A stretch of 64,000 bases of DNA from JAUILA01 sp050289805 (GTDB taxonomy: Bacteria; Bacteroidota; Bacteroidia; Cytophagales; Cyclobacteriaceae), in the NCBI GenBank assembly GCA_050289805.1, contig JBNKGL010000006.1, forward strand, positions 1 to 64,000. The letters run 5' to 3'. This document shows, piece after piece, positions 8,611 to 17,135 of this stretch. Under the pieces are notes generated by a model that saw only the letters and a program-made list of their open reading frames with translations, searched no databases and was not told the origin of the DNA. The position numbers and the translations under genes are program-made. The first letter of the stretch is position 1. Every line of letters starts with the position of its first letter.

Positions 8611-9225
8611 TAACTGAGCATAGACCTTTTTATGTAGAAGCGTAGGGACGTGCTGTGGGTAGAAAACGGAATTATTAAAAAATCCCGTGCCGTCAGGTAC
8701 GGTGCATAGAGGTCCTGCCAATAGAGTTATGTTTAGTTTTGAAAGGCAGGTCTGTAAACCAGGGGGAGATCTCTGCCTGCCTGTAGGCGGGGGTGACGAT
8801 TGGGGAGGGGCATCCCGTACCACTCCGAAGGTGTCCCTGCCTGTCCTGCTGAACGCCATTCCCGTCCCGTAGGGACGTGCTATGGGTAGAAAACGGAATT
8901 ATTAATAAATCCCGTGCCGTATGCGTGCCGAAGGTACGCTCGGTATGTAGAAAAGGACGTTGTTTGCGATTGCGTGCTGAAGGTACGCTCCGTCTATAAA
9001 ATGATTCCCCTGAAAAGGGATAGATATTAATAATCCCGAATGCCTACCTGCAAACCATGGGGAGATCCCGGCCCGACTCCGGGCTAAACCCGGAGTTCCG
9101 CCGGGATGACGATCAGAGGAGAAGAGACGGCATATCGGTAGCAACATTTCCATTATTCCTCTCTTTTTGCTTTATTACAACATTCACGGTCACATAGCTG
9201 ACCTGATTGCAGTAACAAAGCATCT

Positions 9226-11187
9226 ATGCGTAATCTCATTATCCTGCTTCTTGCAGGTTTCCCGTTCACAGTGGCCTCACAGCAACTCGAAGGTATCCAG
9301 TATGTCGATAGTCTGTACCGTGAACTCCTCGCCAACCCCGACAGCATCCATGTCTATGATCTGAGTGGTCCGGTATTTAGCCTGGCTCAAGGAAACAAGG
9401 ACACTACCATCTTTTATGCGAAGGAAATGATCCGAATTTCTGAGCAAATCAATTTTCGAAAGGGAGAGGCGCTTGGGTATAATAATCTCGGACTTGCATA
9501 TGAGATCAACGGAGATATAGACACCGGCCTGATTTATTATCATGTAGGTGCTGAAATCGCTATTGGGCTTACGGGCAGTCCAAAAACCGCCGCAAATATT
9601 TACAACAATATCAGCATCGCCTATTCCTATAAAGGTGAAATGGAAAAGTCCATTGAATATTTGCTGAAAACCATCAATCTGGCCGAATCAATCCAGGACA
9701 CCTCACAGATGGCAACCGCCTACAATAACCTCGGCCTTCGTTATCTGCAAATGAATTCGCCCAATATTGCGATGAGATACCTGAAAAGAGCCCTGAATCT
9801 GAATGAGGCGGCCGGCAACAAGCGTAAGCTGGCATTGAATTATATGAATTATGGAAATTCATATGTAATGCTGGAGTCCTATGATACCGGAACATATTAC
9901 ATTCAGAAATCAATCCGGCTCTTTAACGAGACTGGTCAGGATTATGACCGCCTGATTGCCTATCAATTGCTAGCAAATATGTTCTACCTGCGTGATTCCT
10001 ATGATTCATCGGGATATTACAACCAGCTGGCGCTCGATTTGGGTGAACAGCTCGACGATCCGGTTTCACGCAGCGACAGTGAGCGGTTACAGGCTATGTT
10101 GCTGATGAAATCCGGCAACTATGATGAGGCGATTCCTTTACTGGAAAAGGCAACCGCGTTTTCGGAAAGTATTGATTACCAGGCCCAGATGGCTGAAAAC
10201 TATAAATACCTGGGGATGGCCTATGCCGCCGTCGGGGATTATGAACGGGCGCAAAAATATTATTTTCTCAGGATTGAATATATGGATTCGGTAGTGTCCA
10301 AAAAGTCAGATGAGGCCCAGATGAAATTAGCCGAATACCAGGAAGAAAAGAACAGGCAGGCGCTGGAGGCGGTTGAAAAAGACGCGGAAATTCAGCGGCT
10401 CCGGGCAGACCGGTCTGAAACCATTAATTGGGCTGCCGCAATCCTTGGAGTATTTCTTCTGGTACTTTTGGGTGGGCTGTATAATCGGTACAGATTCATC
10501 AATAGCACGAATAAAATTATTGAAAAAGAAAAGGACAGGTCCGAGAAATTGCTTCTCAATATTCTACCGGCGCAAATTGCTGAAGAACTTAAGGAGAATG
10601 GCAAGGCTGAGGCGCGCTTGTATAATGAGGTTACGATCCTGTTTACCGACTTTAAGAATTTCACACAATTTGCGGCAGGCCTCTCGCCGGCAGAACTCGT
10701 TTCGGAAATTGATAAGTGCTATCGGGCATTTGATGAGATCATCGGAAAATATCAGATTGAGAAGATCAAAACAATTGGTGATGCCTATATGGCGGCATCC
10801 GGACTGCCGGAGGCAAACCCGGATCATGCCCTGGATATGGTGAAAGCATCCATGGAAATCCAGGAGTTTATGCAGAAAAATATCGCTCTTAAAAAAGAGA
10901 AGAACGAACCTTATTTTGAAATTCGGATAGGCCTGCATTCCGGTCCGGTGGTAGCGGGAATTGTAGGCATTAAAAAATTCGCATATGACATCTGGGGAGA
11001 TACGGTGAACATAGCCTCCCGAATGGAATCCAACAGCCTGCCCGGTAAGATCAATATTTCAGAATCCACCTATAACCTGGTGAAGGAACATTATACATGC
11101 ACGCCACGCGGACTGATCGATGTGAAAGGAAAAGGAGAGCTGATGATGTATTTTGTTGAAGAAGAGGTAATAGCAGTCAGTCAGTAG
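9226..11187 (+). CDS. TPR-containing membrane adenylate cyclase (class III)
   Basis: The 653-residue protein has a signal peptide (about 1-18), several TPR-like repeats in the periplasm (about 25-370: YNNLGLAYE, YNNISIAYS, YNNLGLRYL, YKYLGMAYA), a coiled segment, one membrane helix at about 400-420, a linker with LLLNILP, and a C-terminal class III cyclase domain. Metal-binding aspartates are D475 (LFTDF) and D519 (TIGDAY). K515 and D588 (YDIWG) match the Lys/Asp pair that selects adenine over guanine. N595 and R599 match the transition-state pair. It therefore probably makes cAMP in response to periplasmic TPR-mediated contacts. Both flanks are palindromic repeat mosaics, and its last residues and TAG stop come from an AGTCAGTAGTC repeat. 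Confidence 0.92.
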   Translation: MRNLIILLLAGFPFTVASQQLEGIQYVDSLYRELLANPDSIHVYDLSGPVFSLAQGNKDTTIFYAKEMIRISEQINFRKGEALGYNNLGLAYEINGDIDTGLIYYHVGAEIAIGLTGSPKTAANIYNNISIAYSYKGEMEKSIEYLLKTINLAESIQDTSQMATAYNNLGLRYLQMNSPNIAMRYLKRALNLNEAAGNKRKLALNYMNYGNSYVMLESYDTGTYYIQKSIRLFNETGQDYDRLIAYQLLANMFYLRDSYDSSGYYNQLALDLGEQLDDPVSRSDSERLQAMLLMKSGNYDEAIPLLEKATAFSESIDYQAQMAENYKYLGMAYAAVGDYERAQKYYFLRIEYMDSVVSKKSDEAQMKLAEYQEEKNRQALEAVEKDAEIQRLRADRSETINWAAAILGVFLLVLLGGLYNRYRFINSTNKIIEKEKDRSEKLLLNILPAQIAEELKENGKAEARLYNEVTILFTDFKNFTQFAAGLSPAELVSEIDKCYRAFDEIIGKYQIEKIKTIGDAYMAASGLPEANPDHALDMVKASMEIQEFMQKNIALKKEKNEPYFEIRIGLHSGPVVAGIVGIKKFAYDIWGDTVNIASRMESNSLPGKINISESTYNLVKEHYTCTPRGLIDVKGKGELMMYFVEEEVIAVSQ

Positions 11188-11682
11188 TCAGTAGTCAGTA
11201 GTGCTGTTTGCCTATTCACCAGTTCCCTTCCCAGCGGGACGGCGTATGGGTAGCAAACGATGTTATGTATGAACCCCGTGCCGTCAGGTACGGCGCATGA
11301 AGCTGGTCGTAGATTCCTATCTACGACCATAATGAAGCATAGACCTTTTTATGTAGCAGCCATTCCGTCGCATGCCAATGGCCTCCCTGCCTGCCTACCT
11401 ACGCTGTCACTCCGGTGGGTAAACCGGCAGGCAGGGATGACGATTAGGGGGAATGGACGGCGCAAAACCAGGGACCAGGTTGTAGGGAGTAAGGAGTAGA
11501 ACATTGTCCCGTAGGGACATGATATGGGTAGAACGCGACGCAATTTAATAATCCCGTGCCGTCCCAACGGGATCCCTTTGGGGTAGGTACGGTATATGGG
11601 TAATTCTACAACTCATCTCTAAAATTCGACAGTTCAGTAACCTTTTTTTCTAAAGCAGCTGCTTTGTTCCAAAATTTGATTC
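11188..11682. repeat. Gene-free mosaic of interspersed palindromic repeats (right of cyclase)
   Basis: The 495-bp stretch holds no gene. It opens with an AGTCAGTAGTCAGTAGT run that overlaps the cyclase stop (about 11173-11203). It then has a GCGGGACGGCGTATGGGTAG / CCCCGTGCCGTCAGG module (11232-11300), the CTGGTCGTAGAT palindrome plus tail (11302-11356), CTGCCTGCCTACC / GGCAGGCAGGGATGACGA inverted segments (about 11383-11450), and a CCCGTAGGGACAT / CCCGTGCCGT module (11506-11602). All have relatives in 8383-9225. Confidence 0.8.
11304..11329. repeat. Perfect 11-bp-stem palindrome, copy 3
   Basis: This copy matches 8585-8610, with the same TCCT loop, and is likewise followed by GCATAGACCTTTTTATGTAG. 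The similarity extends over about 55 bp. Confidence 0.85.
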
Positions 11683-13857
11683 ATGAAAACGGCGAAAATG
11701 AATCGAATTACAATCATACTGGTGGCGCTACAGTGCATCATTCTGACAGGCGCCTTCGCTCAAACATCCCTGCACGGCCAGGTCATTGATAAAAAAGGCA
11801 GCCCGGTCATAGGAGCCAGCGTTTACATTTTTGACAGTTACGACGGCACCAGCACCGATACATTGGGAAATTTCAACTTTGAAACAACCATGGAAGGTGC
11901 GCAACTGCTGATCATAAGCTACATGGGCTTCCGGGAGACACAGCTTCCCTTAAATCTGGATGGCTCAGCTTCACCGGAATTTCTTAAGATAGAAATCGCT
12001 GAAGATATTCTACAAATGGATCCGGTCGTGATCGCTGCAGGCAGCTTTGATGCCGGCGCCGGAAGTAAAGGAGAGGTTTTGAAGCCGCTCGATATTGTAA
12101 CTACCGCGGGTGCCACCGCTGATATCGCTGGCGCTCTGAACACTTTACCCGGCACCACCACCGTCGGAGAAGAAGGACGCGTATTCGTTCGCGGCGGTGA
12201 TGGCGAAGAAACGATGACTTTTATCGATGGCCTTGCAGTCCTGGACAGCTATTCAACCACCGTACCCAACGTGGCCACCCGATCCCGGTTTTCTCCCATG
12301 ATGTTCAGCGGTATGAGTTTTTCTACCGGTGGATATTCGGCCGAATATGGTCAGGCTCTCTCATCTGCTTTGATCCTCAATACCAAGGATGTGGCGGGTT
12401 CAGACCGGACGGATATCTCCCTGATGACTGTGGGGCTCGATGTTTCCCGGACAAAAGCATGGGAAAACTCCTCGCTCGCAGCCAAGCTCGAATACACAAA
12501 TCTCACGCCATATTTTGCCCTGCTGAAGCAGCGCCTCGACTGGAATCATTCTCCTGAATCAGTTGAAGCAAATGCGGCATACCGCTATGCAAAGGATGAT
12601 TTTGTACTGAAGACCTACTTCAAAGGCAATCATTCAACCATGGATCTGAACCAGCTGCCAGTTGGACAGGATACGGCTTTACCAACACAAATCCGAAACA
12701 ACTACCTCTACCTGAATACATTGGTTTCAGATAAAGTGACTGATAATCTCTACTACCGTGGAGGCATATCGTACACCAGGTCTAATACATCGATTCATCA
12801 GTCTCCAAATCATATTGACGAAAGTCTTTCAGGATTGCACGTGAAGGCGGCGGTATATTACGACCCTGTTGCCACGCTCACCATCAATGCAGGAAATGAA
12901 GTGTTTGTCAATGAATTCGGTTTTCAGAACCGCCAGGAAAACACGTCGGGCGAGCTGGACCTTGAGAGCCAGACTATACTGAATGCCACATTTGTAGAAG
13001 CCAACTGGGCAGTACATAAAAATATTTCCATCCGTTCCGGAGGCCGAATGGAGTATAATTCCCGTATCAACCAGTGGTCCTTCGATCCCCGTGTTTCGGC
13101 CGGCGTTCGTCTGGGTGAAATGGGACAGCTAAGCGCCGCATGGGGTATATTCAGACAACGTCCGCGTACGGAGTTCATCTTCAGAAATGAAAACATCGGA
13201 CAGGAAAAGGCTTCGCACCTTATTCTCAGTTACCAGATAACCCGCAAAGAGCGAACCCTTCGTGTAGAGGCGTATAGCAAAAATTACAATGATCTTGTCA
13301 AGACGAATTCTGAAAACCTCCTTACAAATACAGGCAATGGTTACGCGAAAGGAATAGATCTTTTCTGGAGAGACCCGAAGACATTTAAGAATGTAGATTA
13401 CTGGGTAAGCTATTCGTACCTGGATTCAAAACGAAACTACCAGGATTATCCGGAGTTGAGCACCCCATCTTTTGTTAGCGCACATAATCTTTCGGTGGTC
13501 TACAAACATTGGTTTCCTTCGCTGCGCAGTCAGCTCGGACTTACCTACACGTTCGGTTCTCCAAGAAGATACAACGATCCCAACCTGGCAACATTCAACA
13601 GTGAAAAGACCAATGCATATCACAACCTGAGCATGAATATCAGCTACCTGATGAAAACCAATGTGATCGTGTATTTCAGCATGACAAATCTTACTGGCAG
13701 AAAAAATATTTTCGGCTACGAATATGCACAGGAGCCCAATGATAACGGTGTTTATGTGAGCCAGGAAATCGTACCTCCTGCAGACCGGTTCTTGTTCCTG
13801 GGTGTATTTATCACCCTGTCCAAAGGCAATAAAATGAATCAATTACCAAATCTATAA
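11683..13857 (+). CDS. TonB-dependent outer-membrane receptor
   Basis: The 724-residue protein has a signal peptide ending near GAFAQ. A carboxypeptidase-regulatory-like beta-sandwich follows (about 28-108, LHGQVIDKKGSPVIGASVYIF and ISYMGF). A plug domain (about 120-235) contains RVFVRGGDGEETMTFIDG, and a roughly 490-residue beta-barrel ends in FLFLGVFITLSK plus a short tail. The plug and barrel are shorter than SusC-type receptors and fit a receptor for a small ligand or chelate; the substrate is unknown. A nearby in-frame ATG at 11698 is an alternative start. It begins a same-strand series with a secreted TPR-like protein (11 bp downstream), a LytS kinase and a LytTR regulator, so it may be under local two-component control. 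Confidence 0.9.
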   Translation: MKTAKMNRITIILVALQCIILTGAFAQTSLHGQVIDKKGSPVIGASVYIFDSYDGTSTDTLGNFNFETTMEGAQLLIISYMGFRETQLPLNLDGSASPEFLKIEIAEDILQMDPVVIAAGSFDAGAGSKGEVLKPLDIVTTAGATADIAGALNTLPGTTTVGEEGRVFVRGGDGEETMTFIDGLAVLDSYSTTVPNVATRSRFSPMMFSGMSFSTGGYSAEYGQALSSALILNTKDVAGSDRTDISLMTVGLDVSRTKAWENSSLAAKLEYTNLTPYFALLKQRLDWNHSPESVEANAAYRYAKDDFVLKTYFKGNHSTMDLNQLPVGQDTALPTQIRNNYLYLNTLVSDKVTDNLYYRGGISYTRSNTSIHQSPNHIDESLSGLHVKAAVYYDPVATLTINAGNEVFVNEFGFQNRQENTSGELDLESQTILNATFVEANWAVHKNISIRSGGRMEYNSRINQWSFDPRVSAGVRLGEMGQLSAAWGIFRQRPRTEFIFRNENIGQEKASHLILSYQITRKERTLRVEAYSKNYNDLVKTNSENLLTNTGNGYAKGIDLFWRDPKTFKNVDYWVSYSYLDSKRNYQDYPELSTPSFVSAHNLSVVYKHWFPSLRSQLGLTYTFGSPRRYNDPNLATFNSEKTNAYHNLSMNISYLMKTNVIVYFSMTNLTGRKNIFGYEYAQEPNDNGVYVSQEIVPPADRFLFLGVFITLSKGNKMNQLPNL

Positions 13858-13868
13858 ACAAGTACATC

Positions 13869-14507
13869 ATGAAAAAGTCAATTATTTTAATAATCGGAAT
13901 CCTGGTGGCGGTAACAACGCTTTACGCCAATGACAAGTACACGGAAGCCATGCAGAAAGGTATGGACCAGTTATCGGAAGCCCGCAGTCCGGAAGCTTTC
14001 CTGGAAGTATCCAATACCTTCTCACGGATCTCGGCGGTTGAACAGGACAAATGGATCCCCGCCTACTATGCAGCATATACCCTAACCATGTACGCAGCGA
14101 TGAACAATGACCCCAAAATGAAGGATGACTACCTTGATCAGGCAGAAGGATACCTTAAAAAGGCATCCTCAATTGAGGAGAAAAATGTTGAGGTGATGGC
14201 ACTGCAGGGGTTCATTTATATGCTGCGTATTTCGGTGGACCCTCAAAGCAGGGGACCGGAATATTCCGGAAAAAGCGGCACCATCCTGTCAAAAGCCATG
14301 GAACTCGATCCCAATAATCCCCGGGTTATGTATTTTACTGCGCAGCTGAGCTACGGCACTGCCCAGTTTTTTGGTCAGGATGGCAGTGAAGCATGTAAAA
14401 TGAACGACAGGGCAATTGAACTGTTCGAGAATTATTCTTCAGACATCCCTTTTTATCCGAGCTGGGGCAAGAATATGGCACTCGGCTTTCAGGAAAGATG
14501 CAAATAA
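13869..14507 (+). CDS. Secreted TPR-like protein
   Basis: The 212-residue protein has a signal peptide (MKKSIILIIGILVAVTTLYAN) and then helical repeats resembling TPRs: WIPAYYAAYTLTMYAAMN, LDQAEGYLKKASSIE and LSKAMELDPNNPRVMYFTAQ. This points to a periplasmic scaffold without an enzyme active site. It follows the TonB receptor stop by 11 bp and precedes the kinase gene by 16 bp, so it belongs to the same transcript. It may assist the receptor or feed its state to the kinase, but that is inference from position only. Confidence 0.8.
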   Translation: MKKSIILIIGILVAVTTLYANDKYTEAMQKGMDQLSEARSPEAFLEVSNTFSRISAVEQDKWIPAYYAAYTLTMYAAMNNDPKMKDDYLDQAEGYLKKASSIEEKNVEVMALQGFIYMLRISVDPQSRGPEYSGKSGTILSKAMELDPNNPRVMYFTAQLSYGTAQFFGQDGSEACKMNDRAIELFENYSSDIPFYPSWGKNMALGFQERCK

Positions 14508-14523
14508 TTTATAGATTGAACCC

Positions 14524-15573
14524 GTGAAGAGGTCGGCGATCATATCTTGCTTGAAAGAAACACTCATAATAGGCCTGATTGGTTTTCCAATCGGCCTTTT
14601 AATGTGTACGAATTGTATTGAGAATTTCGAACTGTTTCTTAAAGTTGGAATCTTTTCCTCTGTAATCTGGATATTTATGTGGCAGGGGAATGGGTTGTTA
14701 TCGAATTACATCAGCACTAAAATTTCCTGGATGGATAACCCCGGCAAGCGTCTGGCCTGGGGGGTGGTTGGAATCCTTGTTTATACCCCATTAGCAATGC
14801 TCTTTTTGAACTATGCATTCGGCGCCATGTGGAATATTAATATGGGGATGACCAATTCATTTCAGGATTTCCTGAGCAGTGCAGGTGTAGCTGTAGCAAT
14901 TACGGTAGTGATTTCCCTGTTTTTTAATGCGAAAATGTTTTTCATCTCCTGGCGGCAGACATCGATCAATGCTGAAAAGATCAAACAGGAATCACTAAAA
15001 TCGCAGTTTGAGGCGCTGAAGGCCCAGATCAATCCGCATTTCCTGTTCAATAGTCTGAATGCGCTGAGCAGCCTTGTCTATGTGGATGCAGATCAATCAG
15101 CCAAGTTCATCAAGCAGCTTTCAAAAGTATACCGCTACCTGTTGGATAACCAGTTCAGGGAAGTTGTCGATATCTCAGAGGAAATAAGTTTTGTGAACTC
15201 ATACCTCTACCTTCAGAAAATCAGGTTTGGGGAGAATCTGAAAATTGATTTGAACCTTTCCAGAACGGAAGGCTATTCCATACCCCCGCTTTCGATTCAG
15301 ACCCTGATTGAAAATGCCATTAAGCATAATGAGATCAGTGAAGAATATCCACTCACAGTTCAGGTGAGTGATGACGGCGAATATGTAGAAGTCAAAAACA
15401 GCATCAGGATTAAAAACCGGCCGGTGACAGATTCACCCCACATCGGACTTAAGAATTTAAACGCACGCATTGAATTACTTACTCATAAGAAGATGAGTGT
15501 GATAAACGAGGATAATACCTTTTCAGTCAAAATTCCTATCATCGAAAATCATCATGAAAGTAGTAGTTCTTGA
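14524..15573 (+). CDS. LytS-type sensor histidine kinase
   Basis: The 349-residue protein has about four membrane helices in its first 145 residues. A His_kinase domain follows, with QINPHFLFNSLNALSSL (phosphoacceptor H172), and a HATPase-like domain with the N-box TLIENAIKHN and HIGLKNLNARI. The start is a GTG; a later ATG at MCTNCIENF would cut into TM1. The gene overlaps the next one by 20 bp, so translation is coupled. It would phosphorylate the LytTR regulator that follows. No dedicated sensor domain is visible; the signal is probably sensed in the membrane. Confidence 0.88.
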   Translation: MKRSAIISCLKETLIIGLIGFPIGLLMCTNCIENFELFLKVGIFSSVIWIFMWQGNGLLSNYISTKISWMDNPGKRLAWGVVGILVYTPLAMLFLNYAFGAMWNINMGMTNSFQDFLSSAGVAVAITVVISLFFNAKMFFISWRQTSINAEKIKQESLKSQFEALKAQINPHFLFNSLNALSSLVYVDADQSAKFIKQLSKVYRYLLDNQFREVVDISEEISFVNSYLYLQKIRFGENLKIDLNLSRTEGYSIPPLSIQTLIENAIKHNEISEEYPLTVQVSDDGEYVEVKNSIRIKNRPVTDSPHIGLKNLNARIELLTHKKMSVINEDNTFSVKIPIIENHHESSSS

Positions 15574-16309
15574 AGACGAAAAACTGGCAGCAGATCACCT
15601 GAGGAACCTCCTTGTGAGTCTTGATGCAGGGATAGAGATCTGCGCTGTTCTCGATTCGGTAAAATCTGGCATCATCTGGTTTCTGAAAAATGAAGAGCCG
15701 GACCTCGTCTTTATGGACATTCAATTGGGGGATGGGCTGAGTTTTGAAATTCTGGATGCCGTCACACTCCAATGTCCCATCGTATTTACAACCGCGTTCG
15801 ATGAATATGCGCTTCGGGCTTTTAAGGTGAACAGTGTGGATTATATTCTGAAACCTGTGGAAAGGGATGATATCAGAAATGCACTGAAAAAAATCGAAAC
15901 ACTCACAAGGAACAGTACACCCCCGCAGCAGGAGCGGATAAAATCTGCCGGACAAATGCTTTCCTCCCCGTATAAAGAGCGGTTTATTGTAAAGCTGGGT
16001 GAACATATTCATTCCCTTGAAACGAATAAGATTCTCTATTTCTATTCTGCGCACAAAGCAACCTATGCCCTGTATTCAGATTCAAACAAATACCTTCTGG
16101 ATTATTCACTGGATCAGATCATTGATTCTGTTTCCCCTGAAAGATTCTTTCGCATTAACCGGAAATACATAATTTCCTTCGAATCCATTGAGGATATTGT
16201 GCAATACAGCAACAGCCGTTTGCGAATCAAGCTGCGTCATTCCAGTGACATGGACGTGATTGTCAGCCGTGAAAGGGTCCAGGAATTTAAAAGCTGGCTG
16301 GATAAGTAA
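15554..16309 (+). CDS. LytTR-family response regulator
   Basis: The 251-residue protein has an N-terminal receiver domain: acidic pocket EDE at 7-9, phosphoacceptor D55 in LVFMDIQLGDG, and lysine in YILKPV. A C-terminal LytTR DNA-binding domain (about 145-250) has FIVKLGEHIHSLETNKILYF and RFFRINRKYIISFESI. It overlaps the upstream kinase gene by 20 bp and is its cognate partner. Likely targets include the TonB receptor operon it belongs to, though no LytTR direct-repeat site was identified. Confidence 0.9.
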   Translation: MKVVVLEDEKLAADHLRNLLVSLDAGIEICAVLDSVKSGIIWFLKNEEPDLVFMDIQLGDGLSFEILDAVTLQCPIVFTTAFDEYALRAFKVNSVDYILKPVERDDIRNALKKIETLTRNSTPPQQERIKSAGQMLSSPYKERFIVKLGEHIHSLETNKILYFYSAHKATYALYSDSNKYLLDYSLDQIIDSVSPERFFRINRKYIISFESIEDIVQYSNSRLRIKLRHSSDMDVIVSRERVQEFKSWLDK

Positions 16310-16314
16310 AAGGA

Positions 16315-17106
16315 TTATTTTTTTATTTCCGATTCCAGCAGATCCTGAATTTCAGTGATTCGCTGTGAGAGGGGCTGGTAGTGTTCTTTTTCAGTGCTGA
16401 TGCTCGTAAGGATGAACAAAAGCATATTATTTTCAAATTCCTGCGATCGTAAAATCTGCATGTTGCTTTTCACATCATTGCTTTTCGGAATTCCCAGCAT
16501 ATCGGGGGTAACGTTCGCCTGATCAAGAATGGCGCGAATGCTGCCATTACCGTTGCGAAAAAGATCCACGATATCCTGTCGCTGTTGCCGAAGTTCTGCT
16601 TCCTGGATTCTGATTTTACCGATAAAGGAATCCCATGACGTGAGGAATGTCCTCAGTTGGGGGTTAGAGATATCTTTAAGGCTCCCTGAACTCATCATTT
16701 CCTCAAGCAAGGAATTGTTAGGATTATAGGCAACATCGAAAACCAGTGAATTGAAAAGCAGGATATTCAACTCATCTTCTTTCATTTCTGTTGCTGAATT
16801 TTCCAGTGATAACAACAGCTTTTTAGCACCGGTATAATTTTGCCTGTTCACCTTAATCAGGTTATCCAGTTTGGTTTTACTGGCTTGGAATTCATCCAGC
16901 AAGCCTGCCAGATATTTTTGCTCCTTTTCCCGGATTATGCTATTCTGGTTCGCATTATTAATACTCAGGGCAATCAGAATTCCAATCACCACCAGCACGA
17001 TCTCACCCAGTGCATAGAGAAGGTATTTTCTAATCCGCATTGCTGGAGAGGATGACCCGTGGTCATTGAATATTTCGGCCCTGATCCTTCTGAAAAATTT
17101 CAGCAT
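16315..17106 (-). CDS. DUF6090-family single-pass membrane protein
   Basis: The 263-residue protein has the DUF6090 signature at its start: MLKFFRRIRAEI, a short linker, then KYLLYALGEIVLVVIGILIALSINN as one membrane helix (about 27-50). A largely helical periplasmic domain of about 210 residues follows. It is common in Bacteroidota and has no known activity. The stop lies 5 bp from the stop of the convergent response-regulator gene. A relative with the same N-terminal helix lies at 19159-20208; between them are a peptidase and a SnoaL-like gene on the same strand. Confidence 0.85.
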   Translation of the reverse strand: MLKFFRRIRAEIFNDHGSSSPAMRIRKYLLYALGEIVLVVIGILIALSINNANQNSIIREKEQKYLAGLLDEFQASKTKLDNLIKVNRQNYTGAKKLLLSLENSATEMKEDELNILLFNSLVFDVAYNPNNSLLEEMMSSGSLKDISNPQLRTFLTSWDSFIGKIRIQEAELRQQRQDIVDLFRNGNGSIRAILDQANVTPDMLGIPKSNDVKSNMQILRSQEFENNMLLFILTSISTEKEHYQPLSQRITEIQDLLESEIKK

Positions 17107-17135
17107 TTAATATAGCGTTTGAAAATAAAGATGAA

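Larger units (their letters stand above)
8383..9225. repeat. Gene-free mosaic of interspersed palindromic repeats (left of cyclase)
   Basis: This 843-bp stretch has no believable gene. It contains AGTCAGTAGTCAGTAGTCA-type runs (about 8379-8442) around two small hairpins (CGCC-AAA-GGCG and CCGCC-TCT-GGCGG). It also has two copies of a CTGGTCGTAGAT palindrome (8526-8610) and two copies of a module starting CGTAGGGACGTGCT and ending in CCCGTGCCGT (8641-8710 and 8868-8945). Several GAGATCYCTGCCTGCC-type or CCGGGATGACGA-type inverted segments lie near 8465-8510, 8755-8810 and 9050-9115. The same modules recur at 11188-11682 on the other side of the cyclase gene, in a different order. No transposase or target-site duplication is visible. 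Confidence 0.8.

Noticed and set aside
8687..8872. Short open frames on both strands in the repeat mosaic
   Set aside because: They consist of repeat modules and palindromes, lack any domain or signal, and do not persist in the matching mosaic at 11.2-11.7 kb.
8383..11682. Possible CRISPR array from repeated palindromes
   Set aside because: Repeats are not regularly spaced, spacers are not unique units of equal length, and no cas genes are present.
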